From the NCBI GenBank assembly GCA_037962975.1, contig CM075675.1, forward strand, positions 46,608,501 to 46,672,500: a DNA stretch of 64,000 nucleotides. Direction: 5' to 3'. A model generated the notes under the pieces. It saw only the letters and a list, made by a program, of their open reading frames with translations. It had not been told where the DNA came from and made no database searches. This stretch comes from Clitoria ternatea (taxonomy: Eukaryota; Streptophyta; Magnoliopsida; Fabales; Fabaceae). The number at the start of each line of letters is the position of its first letter. The first letter of the stretch is position 1. Both the position numbers and the translations under genes were made by a program. Positions 34,122 to 46,540 of the stretch are shown in pieces.

Positions 34122-36212
34122 TGTAACATCCTGGTTTTGGTTTAATTACCTATTGAGGCTAATTACATAATTAAAGTTGTTAATTTAATAATAATAATAA
34201 TAATAATAATGTAAAGAATTGACCCATGTGCCCTTGGTGGTGTGATGGAGAGCTTTGGTTCTCTCTCTTTGGCACGCTGATGGGAGTGGCCTTAATGGTG
34301 ATGTGATGGCTGATGGGAATGGCATTAAATGTGGATGAACTATTGATTAAGAGGGAGAGTGACGCTGGGCAGAGCCATGATGAAGGGCTTCAACTTCACG
34401 TTTTACACTCATTCTTTGCTTATTCTCTCTTGGGTATATGGAGAACCATTCTCCATTCTCTCTAAAGCTTCTGAAGCTCTGCTTCTTCCTTGCTTGCTGT
34501 TCTTCGTCTTCTTAATCTCCTTCTTCCACTCGCACGCTAAGTAGAGCCGAGTGGGAAGTGGAACACGAGGAGGAACAGCGTGGCTGTGAGTGAAATCTGT
34601 GTGGTGTTGTGTGTTTGAAGGCAGAGATCCTCCCCTGTTCTGCCTAACAGTGTTGGTGCCTGGAAGTCTGGGAGTCCTCCACTGTTGGTGAGGACTGGAC
34701 TGCGTGTGCCTTGGAGGCTTGGCATGGAATTTTGGTGATAGATCTATTCGTAAGGAAGCAGCTGTTGGTTCTTCCAAAGCTGAGGGCAGAGTGCTGTGTG
34801 AACAGATGGAAGCTGGGTCGTTCTGTTGAGAACGAGTGACCGAAGGACGATCGGTCGGTGTTGTAGGCTCATGGAGCTTCTGGATCTTTATTCCAGGTAG
34901 GGGGCTATTGCATCTCAAATACATGGTTTATGGACGGGTTTCCGGGTGAAACTATTGTACTGTGATGTGTAGTACTTGTTATGTGTTATTTGTTATTTTT
35001 TCGAGTGAGTGGTAGCCCGGATGTGTGATGAATATGAGTTGTGTGTTTATGTTAATTTTTCGTCCATGAGATGTATGATGCATGTTGATGTTGAGTAAAT
35101 ACATGAGATGCATGCAAGTGTGTTGTTTATGAACTGTAGTGCATGAGTTGTACTGGTCCCTGTGTGTGATTGTGTGTTTAAATGCTGAGTGCATAAGATG
35201 GGGATTGTTATGTTAATGTCGAGTGGGTTTTACATGAAATAGCATGGGATGCTTATTGTAAATGATAATTCTGAGTGGATGGCATTATGATTGCCAAGTG
35301 TATGAGATGTGGGTCATCTGATTCGCCATTGGGAATGCCGAGTGCATATAGCGTTGGACGCTTAATACAGAGTCGGCAATCGGATGAATACGTGTTAAAT
35401 ATAATGAAAGACCTTGGGTTGGACTCGAGGCAGTACCGAGGGCACTAAGCGTGGGACGCTTGATGAAAGACCTTGGGTTGGACTCAAGGCAATGCCGAGT
35501 GCATTGGCGTTGGACGCCTGATGAATGAGACTGTATGCATCCGATTCGTCACTGGAAATGCTTGGAGCATGTAGCCTGGGATGCTTAATGTAGAATCGGT
35601 AATCAGATGAATAAGTGTGAGAATATAATTAAAGACCTTTGAGCAGGGCTCAGGCACTCTCCTTGAGCGAGGCTCGGAGTTTAAACATTATTGATATTGC
35701 TTGGAATAGATTTGGGGTAAAATCCGATTGGATGAATACATGTATATTGATATAGTGTTATTGAGGATGTTGTGCATTATAGCCGAGTGAAATGGATAAA
35801 TCCCGATCGGAAGATGATGTGTGAATATTCATATTTAAATGGCAGTGTGTGCTATGATTGATTATGTAATTTGTATAATTGAGGATTGAGGTATAATCCG
35901 AGTCAATAACTGTCATTTAATATGTAAAAGCTCACCCCTACAATATTTTTCAGTATGTGCAGGTCGGACTGGGAATGAGGATGGCCTCAAGTCCGAGTGA
36001 TGGGCACTCAGATTGTTGAAGTGCACATATAGTATATATATTGTAAATAGACATGTTAAAGCCTTGGTCGGCTCTCTTATAATCCGAATGGATTTAATTA
36101 TGTGGGTTGATTATCGGGTTTGTGGATAAACATACATTGTATATATATTTACATTGTTTGATGTTACCCGAATTGTTCATTATGTGGTGTTGAGAGAATA
36201 ATTAATAAATTT

Positions 36213-36850
36213 CGAGTGGAATATTGATGGGAGAGCTGTGTCCGAGTGAAGCTTAGCATGTGATCTTTTTCTGAGTGATAAGGGTTTGGATATCCCCGAG
36301 TGGAAATCCCGAGTGAACCTCTTCTGAGGTAAGAGTAATTGTGATGGTTTGATTGTGGTATTTTAGGAAGCCTCTTCCGAGTGAACGAGGATATATATAT
36401 ACATTCCGAATGGATAAGTTTTAAATAAGTCCGGGTGACTTAACTTGGTGAATTCCTCCTAGTGGGAATGGGTTAATGTATTACCCGAATGATGAATGGT
36501 TAAGATGTGACCGAGTGATTTATAGCCGATAGGTTATGTGATCCCGAGTGTGGGAGATCAAATTATGCCGAGTGCAAAATGGATGTTGTATTCCGAGTGA
36601 ATTGAGGTTGAAATATACCGAGTGGTATTGGACTGGGGAAATAATCCGTGTGAGGGAAGCTTATGGACTCCGAGTGGAGTATCCGAGGGAATCATTTCCC
36701 GAGTGGAGGTTATGACGCTTCCGAATGAAGCATGTGTGTGGGCTTCTTGAATAAACTAAGTATTTGGCTAAGTATGAATTTGCCGAGTGAAGCATGACCC
36801 TATGGGGACAGTTCCCGAGTGGAAATGGTCCCGAAGCCGAGTGATGAAAA
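36213..36850 (+). repeat. CCGAGTG short direct repeats
   Basis: (C)CGAGTG and variants with a spacing of about 22-30 bp, e.g. 36545, 36569, 36593, 36619, 36647, 36670, 36700, 36722. Reverse-complement counterpart of the CACTCGG block at 15536-16480. Confidence 0.85.
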
Positions 36851-36867
36851 TACCGAGTGTGGGTGTT

Positions 36868-37035
36868 CGCTTCAGCGAACAAGGTATTCGCTCCAGCGAG
36901 TGTGAATGGTTGGAAGGTTCTTGATTGGGTTCGCTTAAGCGAATGGTGCTTCGCCCAAGCGAGATGGGCTGTCTCGCCCAAGCGAGTTTGGGTCTCGCTT
37001 GAGCGAGTGAATACTGATGTGGGCTCGCTTAAGCT
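36868..37035. repeat. CGCT-NN-AGCG palindrome dyads near the LTR end
   Basis: Cores at 36868, 36889, 36932, 36952, 36975, 36996 and 37026 (steps 21, 43, 20, 23, 21, 30). Close to the 3' end of the LTR, unlike SIRE and Athila, where the arrays precede TATA. Confidence 0.88.
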
Positions 37036-37175
37036 GTGTCTTCTGCTGTTTGCCGTGTAAGTGGCTTTTAATTTCCCTTCCATTCCATACGTTCTTATTG
37101 GGATCTTACAATTTGGTATCAAAGCGTTGTTTTTGTGCGTTTTGTAAAAAAAATAAAAAAAATGGGGATGTTACA

Positions 37176-37402
37176 GGGTTTCTTGTTTTTACAATAGAGT
37201 GGTTACTTGCAATTGTGTATCATATTTCAAACCTAGAATTTGGTTAGATGAATTGAAGCATGGTTAAGGACTTATCATTTGTAAATAGTGAAAAGTTGTC
37301 CTTCATTTTATTTGCAGTTGTGATTAATTAGGATCTTTGTTTCACTTAGCTTTCTCTTGACCATTTGCTTGAGGACAAGCAAAGTTCCAGGTTGGGGAGA
37401 GT
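37176..37402 (+). other. Athila 3' non-coding region, end, with polypurine tract
   Basis: Contains GCTTGAGGACAAGCAA (37368-37383), common near the 3' end of gypsy elements, and the polypurine stretch GGTTGGGGAGAG just before the LTR at 37403. Confidence 0.8.
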
Positions 37403-39048
37403 TGATAGATGTACAATTTATATATATATTTTACAGTGAAAATGAAGCATAAATTGGACATAATGTGCAATGTTTGTCATTTTGTAAGCTATATAGAACA
37501 TAAATTGTGATATAAACATTGTACAAGTTGATTGGTTAATTTTATTGTAATTCTAGGAAAAATCGAAGAAGAAAGAAGAAGGAAAAAGAAAAGAAGAAAA
37601 TCCACTAAGTATAAGTAAAGGAGCTGGGATTCGCTCAAGCGAAGGTCGTCTCGCTTGAGCTACTCAAAGTCGCTTAGGCCAAATTGAAGGCTCGCTCGGG
37701 TGAGAAAGTAATTCAACAGATATAAGTAACAGGGGCAAAATTCGCTTGAGCGAGAAGACATTCGCCTAAGCGAATAAAGTCCAATGAGGAATAATGAAGA
37801 AATCGCTCAAGCGAAGGTTGTTCGCTGGAGCGAAATTGTTACAGAATGCAAACATAAAGACTTCGCTTAGGCAAAATAATAAAGGCATCAAGCAAATTCT
37901 TCCAGTGAGCTACAATGTTGAAGTCGCTTGAGCGACCCAATTTTACGCAAGCGAGATTTGTCCAGAATTGAAAAGAGTGAAATTCGCTACAAGCGAAATA
38001 ATGATACATCAAGCAAAATTGGAACAGGGGCCCATCAGCTTGAGTTTCGCTCAAGCGAAAGTGGTCGCTTGAGCAAATCAAGCATACAAACTAAGCAGGA
38101 CGTGGACTTTCTTCATGGTGAAGGATGCATCTCGCTTGAGCGAGACTTAAACTCGCTTGAGCGAGTTAATGCATTATAAAAAGAAATCAATGTGAAACAG
38201 AGAAAAGAGAGGGGGATATACATGCAGAGTGAGAGAACGTGGGAGATATTCTTCTTACAAACAGTGTATCTAGCCTAGGTTTTTCTTCTTCATTTCACTT
38301 GTATTGTAAGATCATGACCACCATGAGTGGCTAATCCTCTCATTTGGGATTAGAGGTAACCAATCAACCCGGATGTACACTTGTGTAATATTTATGTGAT
38401 TCATGAGTTATTTTATGATTCTTTGTCTTCCATTTTATGTTCATTACCTGAATCTATTTGATCACTAGTTTCTTGATTCAAGTTTTCATTGGTTGTTGGA
38501 AAATGACTTTCGAAAACGGATCTAAATGGAATACTCATTGTGAGTAGATAACCAGGGATGGTATCTAACGCAATGGACGTCCAAACAATCGTTCTTAATG
38601 CTGGAATAGATTTGAAACGATCAAGGGATTGACGTTATTAAATCTATTCTTATGGATTTCATAGTCAAGGAATTGATATGAATGACTCTGATTGTGACGT
38701 AAAGAATCATATCACAAACATTGATTACATGAATATTAATGGTGTATCAGAAGGTGAGAAAGGTGAATCTGATTCCCAAACTCTAAACTCTCTTATTTCA
38801 CTTACATTTCTTGTATTGTTTTCATAGATTTATAAATTTATGAAGAGTTATTTTAAGTCATTATCATGAAAACTATAAATCATTTCTACCGTAATAGTTT
38901 GAAATCGATTTAAAACGATCCGTAGTGGGAACGACATTTGTTCTCTTGAACATATACTACACCGGCAAGTGGTATACTTGCCACGAGTCACTTTAAAACT
39001 GACCATCTGAGTGTTTTATGAATATATCATACCCAAACACAACCAACA
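37403..39048 (+). repeat. Athila 3' LTR (1646 bp)
   Basis: TGATAGATG ... CAACCAACA, then TSD cctta. Its palindrome array (about 37632-38164) keeps the spacing of the 5' copy (first steps 20, 19), and some sites decayed in one LTR are intact in the other. TATA at 38175-38181. Confidence 0.94.
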
Positions 39049-39425
39049 CCTTACTTATGGTGTTGAGGCAATGATACCGGTGGAACTCCAAACTACGTCA
39101 ACAAGGGTTGAGTATTTTTCTAAGGAGAATAATAATGTCAATCTGGCATCTGAATTGGATGTTCTTCAAGAGCTCAAAGAAGAATCCTTTGTCAGGGATT
39201 AGGCTATTAAAGCAAAGGCCACCCTCCGATATAACAAGTACATTTAGCACAGAGCATTCAACATAGGAGATGTCGTTTTAAGGAAGGCAAGTTAGCATCG
39301 ACATGGGAAGGCCCTTACAGAATATCTAAGGTGATTGGCAAAGGGTCATATCGATTGGAGAACCTCGATGGCACACCTATCCACAATAAATGGAACACGC
39401 AGAATTTACGCATTTATTACAGCTA
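39049..39425 (+). pseudogene. TAT-A integrase C-terminus
   Basis: After the TSD the gene resumes LTYGVEAMIPVELQTTSTRV, then stops at about 39200 and 39246 and a frameshift. GKGSYRLENLDGTPIHNKWN and LRIYYS mark the usual end of TAT pol. Confidence 0.85.
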
Positions 39426-40554
39426 GTTAGTAAGACGGTATGTACTCTTTTTCCTAACTTGAGTTTTTTCCCATTAGGTTTTCTCAAGAAGGTGTTAATG
39501 AGGCATGACCCTAGCTATGCTTCAGTTGTTACTCGTATTTAGTTTAATGAGAAATATATTCATGATCACTGCACTTTCACTTTTCTCTTATGTTTGTGAT
39601 CTATAGCTTTATGCGCGATGTATACAAGAGCCCTCAAGATGGATGATCTCAACTACCTATTCCGTATTTGACGATGCAACTCCTTGAGTGGTCAAAAGGT
39701 TTATAGGGCTGGTCTTTCTCCAAAGCCACAAACCGAACCCCTATGAAGACATAGGTTGTAGGGCTGTCTTTCTCTAAGGCTATAAACTGAACCCCTATGA
39801 AAATATGGGTTGTAGGGCTGGTCCTTTTCCAAGGCCACAAATCGAACCCCAGCGAAGAAATGACCTTCAGGACGGATGATCTTAATTACCTGTTCTGTAA
39901 TTAACGATGTAACTCCTTGAACGGTTAAACGGATTGTAGGATTAGACCTTATTCAAGGCTATACCGAACTCTAAGAAATGGCATCCTAATCACTTATTCT
40001 ATGATTGAATATGGAAATTCACCCTCAGGACGGATGATCTTAGTCACCTATTTTGTGACCGACAATGTAACTTCTTGAGCGGTTCGATGGGCTTTAGGAT
40101 CAGACCTTTCCTAAGGCCATACCAAGTCCCAGTAAATTTTTACTATCAGGGTGGATAGTCTCAGTTTTTCCCTCTTGGAATTGACAACATAACCCCTACA
40201 AGAAGTAGTTAGATTCTCTATAGCAAGTCCTATGAGCAAAGGAACATTATTTATTAAATGAAATATATTCTTCAGTACGGTTACCTTATTGATCTGACCC
40301 TAAGTCTCAATTCGAAGAACGGATAGCAGGTTTTACAAATTAAAATCAAAGAGTCTGTTCAGATTACGAAGTTAGAAGTTAAAGAACTTAAAGATAAAGG
40401 ATTAGCGTAGGCAATAATTATGATCACATCGGAGGTAGTGTTAAAAGGAAACGAGAAATTCATTCATTAAACGGAAAGGAAATACAAGCGATGATTCAAA
40501 TCCAGAGCTGATCCTGGAATATAGCAAAACAAGTAAAGGGACAATAAAAGAAGA
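39426..40554 (+). repeat. TAT-A spacer with degenerate tandem repeats
   Basis: Between pol and the antisense gene. From about 39590 to 40240, units of roughly 80-190 bp recur, each with GGATGATCTNAATNACCT, a run like AACTCCTTGANNGGT, and GGNTTNTAGGNNT plus CAAGGCNANA. Non-coding repeats at this position are common in TAT elements. 40240-40554: nothing recognised. Confidence 0.7.
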
Positions 40555-43207
40555 CTAGGAAAGTGGAGCTTCCTGATGAGTTCCTTCATGCCCATGACTG
40601 TCTTCAATAGCCTGACTCCCACCTTCAGTCTTCTTTACCGGATCTTCCTCTCCTCTGGCCTCATCACCTTTCATTTGCTCTTCCTCAGTGGCTCCCTCAG
40701 GCCCCGAAGTAGGAGGATCAGGCCCCATGCTCTGACCCTCAAGAAGCGGTGCCAGCTCGTACAAGGACTCTGACGGTTCCTCATGTCGACCATCGATCAT
40801 TGCGACCAGTTTCCTTCCGTGAAACTTATATAACGGATGCATGCCATATAGATTTAGTTTCATATTAGGGTTGCGGTAGAAGATTTGACGCACCGACAGC
40901 TTGAAGGACTCTTTAACAACTTAGGTACAGATCTCTATGGCCTCTTTGTCTTGGGCAGTAGCGATGTCCAACTCTTTCTTCAGAGCAGCATAGTCCCCCC
41001 TCCTGACCAGTCCCTACGTGTTCTAGCTTCAAATTTTCAATTTCGAGAAGCAACTCTTTTTCCCTCCGAGCCTACTCTTCAACTTGTTTTGAGTGACTCT
41101 CTACCATTGTCTTCAACTCTTCTTCGGAGCTCTTCCTTCAGCTTGGAGGTAATCTTCTCTTTTTCAGCCAGTTTTCCCTCCAGCTCCTTAGTCATTATCT
41201 TGAGCCTGAGGGTCTCTGTATACATGCATTCACTATAGTCTTTAGCCTTTATAAGGCGGTCCTTAAATAGCTTTAGGGCCGCTCTATCTTTCTCAGCAGC
41301 AAGGTTGAAGTGCTCAACCTGAGTACTTAGCTTGTCCACTTCGGCGGCGTCATCTGCCATCCTGCTAAGTGACCTGAGAAGCCCGGAAAGTTCAGCTAGT
41401 TGCCACCTTCCGGCCTTACAAGCCTCTTTGATCTCTTTTGGTTCGAGTGTGGGCCTTAATTTATACTATGGCTCAGGGATGGACACCGGCATTGGACCTT
41501 CATAAGAGAGGAAGGGCGACAGGAAGGAGTTGATTGGAGGAATGTTGGAGACCCGAGGTTTGAAAAAGTTGGGAAGTATGCGCTGGAGGGGACCCTCAGT
41601 AGCTGTGTCCAACGTCTCCACAGCTTTTCCTTTGGAGGCACCAGCCATTTCTGAGTCTTCCAAGTCTTTTTTGTTTTTTCTGAGGAGGAGGAAAGGAGGT
41701 ATTCATCCCAGCAGCATCATTCTTTATCTTCCTCATTTTCTCCTTAATTTTTGGTTGCTCTTCAGGCGGGGTAGGATTCGTTGATCCGCCCATAGTCAAC
41801 GGGATATCACCATCCGCTGTGGAGGTCAGTATGATAGATTCAGATTGAAATTTTACTGAGTTCCTCTTCGGTTGGATGTCATTCTCTGCCGCAACAGACT
41901 TCCCCTCGGCCTTCATCGACTTCAGCTTATGCATATCGGAGGACTTCTTTTCTATTTCACCTACATAGGCGAATAAGAATATCAGTAATATGTTAAACAA
42001 TCAATACAGGCAGAATAAATGGTTAAACGGAAGTAGTAAAGAATTACATAAGTACTCATTTCAGATAAAATCCGAACCCAGGAGACGCCTGCAAGAGAAC
42101 ACCTTATGTTAGATGGTGTAGGACTCAAGAGCGAACAACACCATCGTTGACTCGATTAATAGTTCGGCTTGATCCGTATAATAAGCTTGGGAAGTTAAAA
42201 AAATGCTCATGAGTCCAGCTCAAGGGGAATTTGTTTAAACCTTCTTTATTTTTCCAGAAAACTGGCTTATTTGGTTGAATCTGTACTCTGGTATAGTAAG
42301 ACTTGAAGGATCGTCCATTTACCTTAGCGGAATCAATTAAGGACTCAAAATTAACAAAATTAGAAAGGGTTCGGAGAGTAACCAGACTCACGTCGCCCTT
42401 CTTGTTGGCCCTGCGTACCACTTGGGTATAGTAGAAAAGTATAGCCACCGTCGGGGTGAAGTTAAAGTACTCCCCCAGTACCTCTAGAGCTCAGATTAAC
42501 CCTCATCCATTAGGGTGAAGTTATGAAGGCGCGCAGTCTAAAAACCTCAGCACACTCATTTGAAATTCAGTTAAAGGAAAACAAACACCGAGGTTAAGGA
42601 AAACAAAGTCATACATATATATTGAACGTTCATCTGGAACGGCATGGCAAATCTTTTTCGTAGTATGAGGTGCGAGCACCATAAACTGCTCTCTCAACAT
42701 CTCTTCAGCGTGAACCTGAAATCGTGGCTCAAGTCGAGCTCCGTCATCCCTAGCATGACGAGAGATCAATTCCCGTATTTCATCAGCTACCCAGCAATAA
42801 GGGTATTTGGATTGCAGAGACACCTAGTCTATCCGGTGTGCTGCTATATTGGACAGACCTTCGGCGATCTTCAGGATAACTTGTTCACAAGAAGTTCCTT
42901 CTCCAGACATTACACGAATGGCGTGGTTAAAAATTTGGGCACTACGATAAAAGGCCACATCGTCAGAAAGGTAACAATCATTACTCACCTCACTGTCAGA
43001 AGAACGACTATACTCAGAGGATGATTCTGAAGAGGGGATAATCACCCTCTGCCATGAGTAAGATGTTGATTCCCTTTCTGAGCAATGTGGCCCAGCTCTG
43101 GAGGAAACCACTGGGATTCTACCTCCCTGATAGCCAGGGGTTCGAGAGAAGACTCTTCCCTGTCTGAAGTTAGGGTTAGCGCGACTTTGGCTAGGGTGCA
43201 TCTTCAT
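40555..43207 (-). pseudogene. TAT-A antisense ORF (aORF), broken
   Basis: Runs against pol from ATG 43207. Pieces: 43207-42824 (serine-rich N-terminus, SDDVAFYRSAQIF, AAHRID then TAG), 42823-42521 (same frame; LNLGVCFPLTEFQMSVLRFLD, a motif of plant transposon/gag-like proteins), 42448-42125 (KFPLSWTHEHFF), an intron-like gap whose acceptor ends near 41965, 42000-41596, then a coiled coil at 41360-41079 (VDKLSTQVEHFNLAAEKDRA) and an acidic C-terminus at 40893-40555. TAT-B carries a homologous copy. The TAG at 42824 stands where TAT-B has Trp. Confidence 0.78.
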
Positions 43208-43868
43208 AAATATGTTGAAAAATGGAGAAGAAACTAAGAGGAAAGGGAAGTATGGTTACCTAAGAGTTTGGAAGGTTGGAAGACAGGGGAGCTTCGTAAG
43301 GATCACAACAACAAATCTCCTCTAGAAATTTCAATAGAATTTTGTTAAGACTCAAAGCAATGTGGTTCCAGGACTTGCCAAGTTTTTCTTATATAGGCAG
43401 CGGATGAGATGTGATCATCGCGAAAGAGGGTGTTGTTTGATAATAAATGTTTCGTTTCGAGGGTTGAATGACACTGTTGTTTCATTCCTAGACGCGCAAA
43501 AGAATGTGGCAATTTGTTTAAAGTTGTAATTCGATAGGCCCAAAATTCAAATTTCAGGCCCACAATGGTCCCAACGAGGGTTATGGAGCCACGTGATTAA
43601 GGACTATTATGACTCATGTGTTAATAGCATTGATTGCTCATCATTAGTGACGTCTCAAGGTATTGGAGTTACAGACGTCTAAAGGCTACGGTTACAAGTT
43701 TCAAAAACTCTTGGGTTTCGCTTCAATGCATTGTTGTCTGAATCCGTTCTCCACATCGCCAGAACGACGTAAGAGATGACTGTCCTAGTCCAGTATCAGC
43801 GCCATTAGAGAGTGGATTTAGCTTATATGAGCAACTCTACCAGTCCCTCACACAAGCTAGGGGATAGA
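43208..43868 (-). promoter_or_regulatory. aORF leader and promoter region of TAT-A
   Basis: Minus-strand TATA (CTATATAAG) at 43386-43395, about 180 bp upstream of ATG 43207. Further upstream are two ACGTC motifs 25 bp apart (43650, 43675). On the plus strand, the sequence GCTAGGGGATAGA just before 43869 is the polypurine tract of TAT-A. Confidence 0.7.
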
Positions 43869-44480
43869 TGATCCAGTCTCGATACTGGTACTAGGGACAA
43901 ATAGGTAAGTGCATTCGTTCTCCCTGTGCTACCGGCCTCATCTGTGTACTTCCAGATTATGAACTCATATGAGGCGTTCTCCATACCAGTTTATCCAGGT
44001 TCTTACCTTGCACACGAAAAGGAGAATACAAGGTACAAGGTACAGCCGCAAGGAGAATACGCGAGAAATGCGGCTCTCCCCGCGTCGTATGTTAGAATCG
44101 TACACTGAGCAGTGTACTATTTATCTCCTGGCCCACCTGTGCTTAACGATTCATTCTCCATACCCACCTATAAATAGTCTATTCTCACACTCATAAAAGG
44201 TTACGTTGTTATTATTCTCGATACACTGTTTCATTACTTGAGTTCTCTTAGCTTGAATTCTCATTCTGGTTACTGACTTGAGCGTCGGAGAATCTTCACA
44301 GGTGACACCACCTTTCGTCCCTCTTTAACGCAAAAGCTTGGTGTGTAGGATCTCCAGGACAACAAGACCAGATTCTCCCACTGAGAGTTCGAATCATAAT
44401 ACCGGATACCCACTGTACCAATATACAAACGCATTTATCTTTGACTTTTGAGGCTGGTACCCACTCCGGATCTTTGACGC
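43869..44480 (+). repeat. TAT-A 3' LTR (right end approximate)
   Basis: Start TGATCCAGTCTCGATAC aligns with the reverse complement of the TAT-B LTR edge at 48030. LTR TATA (TATAAATAG) at 44169-44177. CTTGAGCGTCGGAG (44278-44291) is a recurrent feature of TAT LTRs. The right edge is estimated from the TAT-B LTR length (587 bp) and is uncertain. Confidence 0.7.
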
Positions 44481-45683
44481 CAGATTAGACCAGTTCATTA
44501 AGAAAGATTAGGAAGGCAATAACTTGTCTATATACATATTTTATGAAAAAATATGTCTTTATTTTTTCCATGTAACTTCTAACTAATGGGAAAAGGCTAA
44601 TTAGATATTGAAAGAAAAGAATATCTAATTGCATGTGTTTTCAACTAATTTTAATTAGCACTTACAAATATGTTTAAAGATAGTGGTGTTTAGACAAATT
44701 TTAAAAAATAAAAAACAACACAAACTTTACAAGTACTTAGGTATCTTACGAAATTAAACAATCTACTATATATTATAATATATAATTCAAGACAAGAATC
44801 AATACATCATTGTGTATCATAATTTACTTAACATTGTTTTGTCATGTTAACATATTTGTGTAGATACCATATTTGTAAATAGTTTAACTGTAACTATCAA
44901 CAATATAAAGTCATGATCTAGATAGACCTTTGAATAGTGTGATGTGTGTTCTTCTAGTTTAAGTAATTACCACACGCTTAAACCAAAATGTTTAAGCTAA
45001 AGCCAAATGTCCCAAGTCTTCCCACATTATATCCTTCCATTCAAAAGTTATATGGAACACCAACTTCTATGTTAAACATGACATAGGACATTAAGACTCA
45101 CGCTATAGACACTTCCTTTTTTTTTTGGTGTCATGCAATATAATTTTTTTATATATTTTAAAAATGGCTATTATTGCAGCCCACGTGTTACCACACTAAT
45201 AGACTTTTAAAAATATAAAAAATTATGATAGTTCTCTTTGTTCCTAGAGCCAATTGTAACACCTGAAGAAACCAATAGCTAGATTTCAAGTTCGTATTAG
45301 ATTCAAAATTTATCAGAAATATGACATTCAAAATATATTAAAACTACGTTAGCACAATATCCTTCTAGAAGAAATTTAATAAAAATACACCCAATTCTCA
45401 ACTAAAGACGAGTAATCAGTATTTTGTCATGTAGATTTAGAGTAGATATATTTATTTATAATATATAAATTCAGAAGCTCGAAAATTGTGATGTCAACTT
45501 TAATATATACCCAATATCACGTTGCTATGCTATTTTACCATCTTTGTCATATCATGCATTTTATTAAGTTGTCAATATAATACATTTAGACAAGGGATCT
45601 TCTACACTCACTCATGTACTCTTGCGATTCTCTCCTTTTTCCACGCTCTTCTCATTGAGCTTCCATAATCTTAATCCATTGTT

Positions 45684-46013
45684 AACCAATATGACTATTC
45701 CCTTTTAATATTATCCATCGTGACTTTTATCCAATTTAATCCACCCTAGAGGTTTCTTTCTATTGACTAATTTGTGTATTATAATGACTACTATCAACAA
45801 GAGATGTATATGGATAGAAGTAAGATGGTCAACTTTTTACTTGATGGCACAATTAACCAAGATGACTCTTCCCTCATTAATATTTTACATCGTAACTTTG
45901 ATCTAATCTAATCCTCCGTAGGGGTTTCTTTTTTATTGACTAAGTTGTGTCTCAAGATGACCACCATCAACAAGACATGAATAAAAGTGTGATGGTCAAC
46001 CTTTTACTTGATG
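45684..46013. repeat. Tandem duplication, unit about 165 bp
   Basis: 45684-45852 and 45853-46013 share AACCAANATGACTNTTCCC, the TAATCCNCCNTAGNGGTTTC region and ATGGTCAACNTTTTACTTG. By eye about 80-85% identical. Confidence 0.85.
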
Positions 46014-46202
46014 ACAATAAATCATTTATCCAATAAAATGTAGTTCACACTACTTTATTGTGCATACCTTAGTGATTGGTTTGTGATAACATATATGACT
46101 ATAACGATTTTGATTGAAAGTCAAAAACTATTACCAATCTTGTTGACATCAAGAAGATATAACATGATTGTCTAACATCCATAAGATCTATCTGATCAGG
46201 TA

Positions 46203-46227
46203 TTTTATTATTATTATTATTATTATT

Positions 46228-46270
<43 letters not shown>
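46203..46270. repeat. TTA/TCA trinucleotide microsatellite
   Basis: A run of TTA units passing into TCA units. It produces a spurious poly-Asp/poly-Asn reading on the minus strand. Confidence 0.95.
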
Positions 46271-46540
46271 ATCTCTATAACTCTTCTTTCATTTTTCTTC
46301 CATGAATCTATCATTAGTAGCTTTTAAAACAATTTGGAAATCATTTTCTTAATCTTAAGTTAAAAATTTAAATTGATTAAATTATATTTTAATGATTTAG
46401 TAATATATTGGTTATTTTACTTAGCGTATAATCCTAATAACATGAATTATATACATATATATATATTCTGAAATTTGAACTCAAATATTATTTTTAAAAT
46501 TGAAACTGTTTAATTGATTTAAATTTTAATTAAATTTCCT

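Larger units (their letters stand above)
34122..37175 (+). mobile_element. LTR deletion derivative in the Athila 3' region
   Basis: Perfect TSDs gggtt (34117-34121, 37176-37180). A nearly complete LTR runs TGTAACATCCTGG (34122) to GGGATCTTACA (37110). It is followed by ATT and a primer site TGGTATCAAAGC (37114-37125), about 36 bp of leader, and then GGGGATGTTACA (37164-37175), which reads as only the last 12 bp of the 3' LTR. So almost the whole internal region and 3' LTR are missing, yet the outer borders are intact. Confidence 0.85.
19668..39048 (+). mobile_element. Athila-lineage Ty3/gypsy retrotransposon
   Basis: Perfect 5-bp TSDs cctta (19663-19667 and 39049-39053) flank LTRs starting TGATAGATG and ending in CA. 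Gag, DLGAS protease, FMDD reverse transcriptase, the Athila integrase (YGKSCHLPVELEHKAYWAMK) and a spliced env-like gene identify the lineage. Two LTR-type insertions sit inside. By eye the first 310 bp of the two LTRs differ at about 14 positions, so it is clearly older than SIRE but younger than TAT-A. Confidence 0.95.
9034..44480 (+). mobile_element. TAT-A: decayed Ty3/gypsy TAT-lineage element, interrupted three times
   Basis: Coding pieces at 9034-12765, 18407-19667 and 39049-39425 join into one gag-PR-RT-RH-aRH-IN order. The second, archaeal-type RNase H before integrase is the hallmark of the TAT/Ogre clade. A long antisense gene lies between pol and the 3' LTR, as in several TAT elements. 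Stops and frameshifts are frequent, so it is the oldest layer here. Its 5' LTR is left of the window; the right end is estimated by comparison with TAT-B. Confidence 0.85.

Noticed and set aside
34122..37175. Ordinary solo LTR
   Set aside because: A primer binding site follows an internal LTR end at 37110, and 65 bp remain before the TSD.
40555..43207. A host gene for a coiled-coil protein
   Set aside because: A homologue occurs at the same place in a second TAT element (48749-53491), so it belongs to the element family.
46099..46314. Minus-strand ORF with poly-Asp and poly-Asn
   Set aside because: It is the translation of the TTA/TCA microsatellite.
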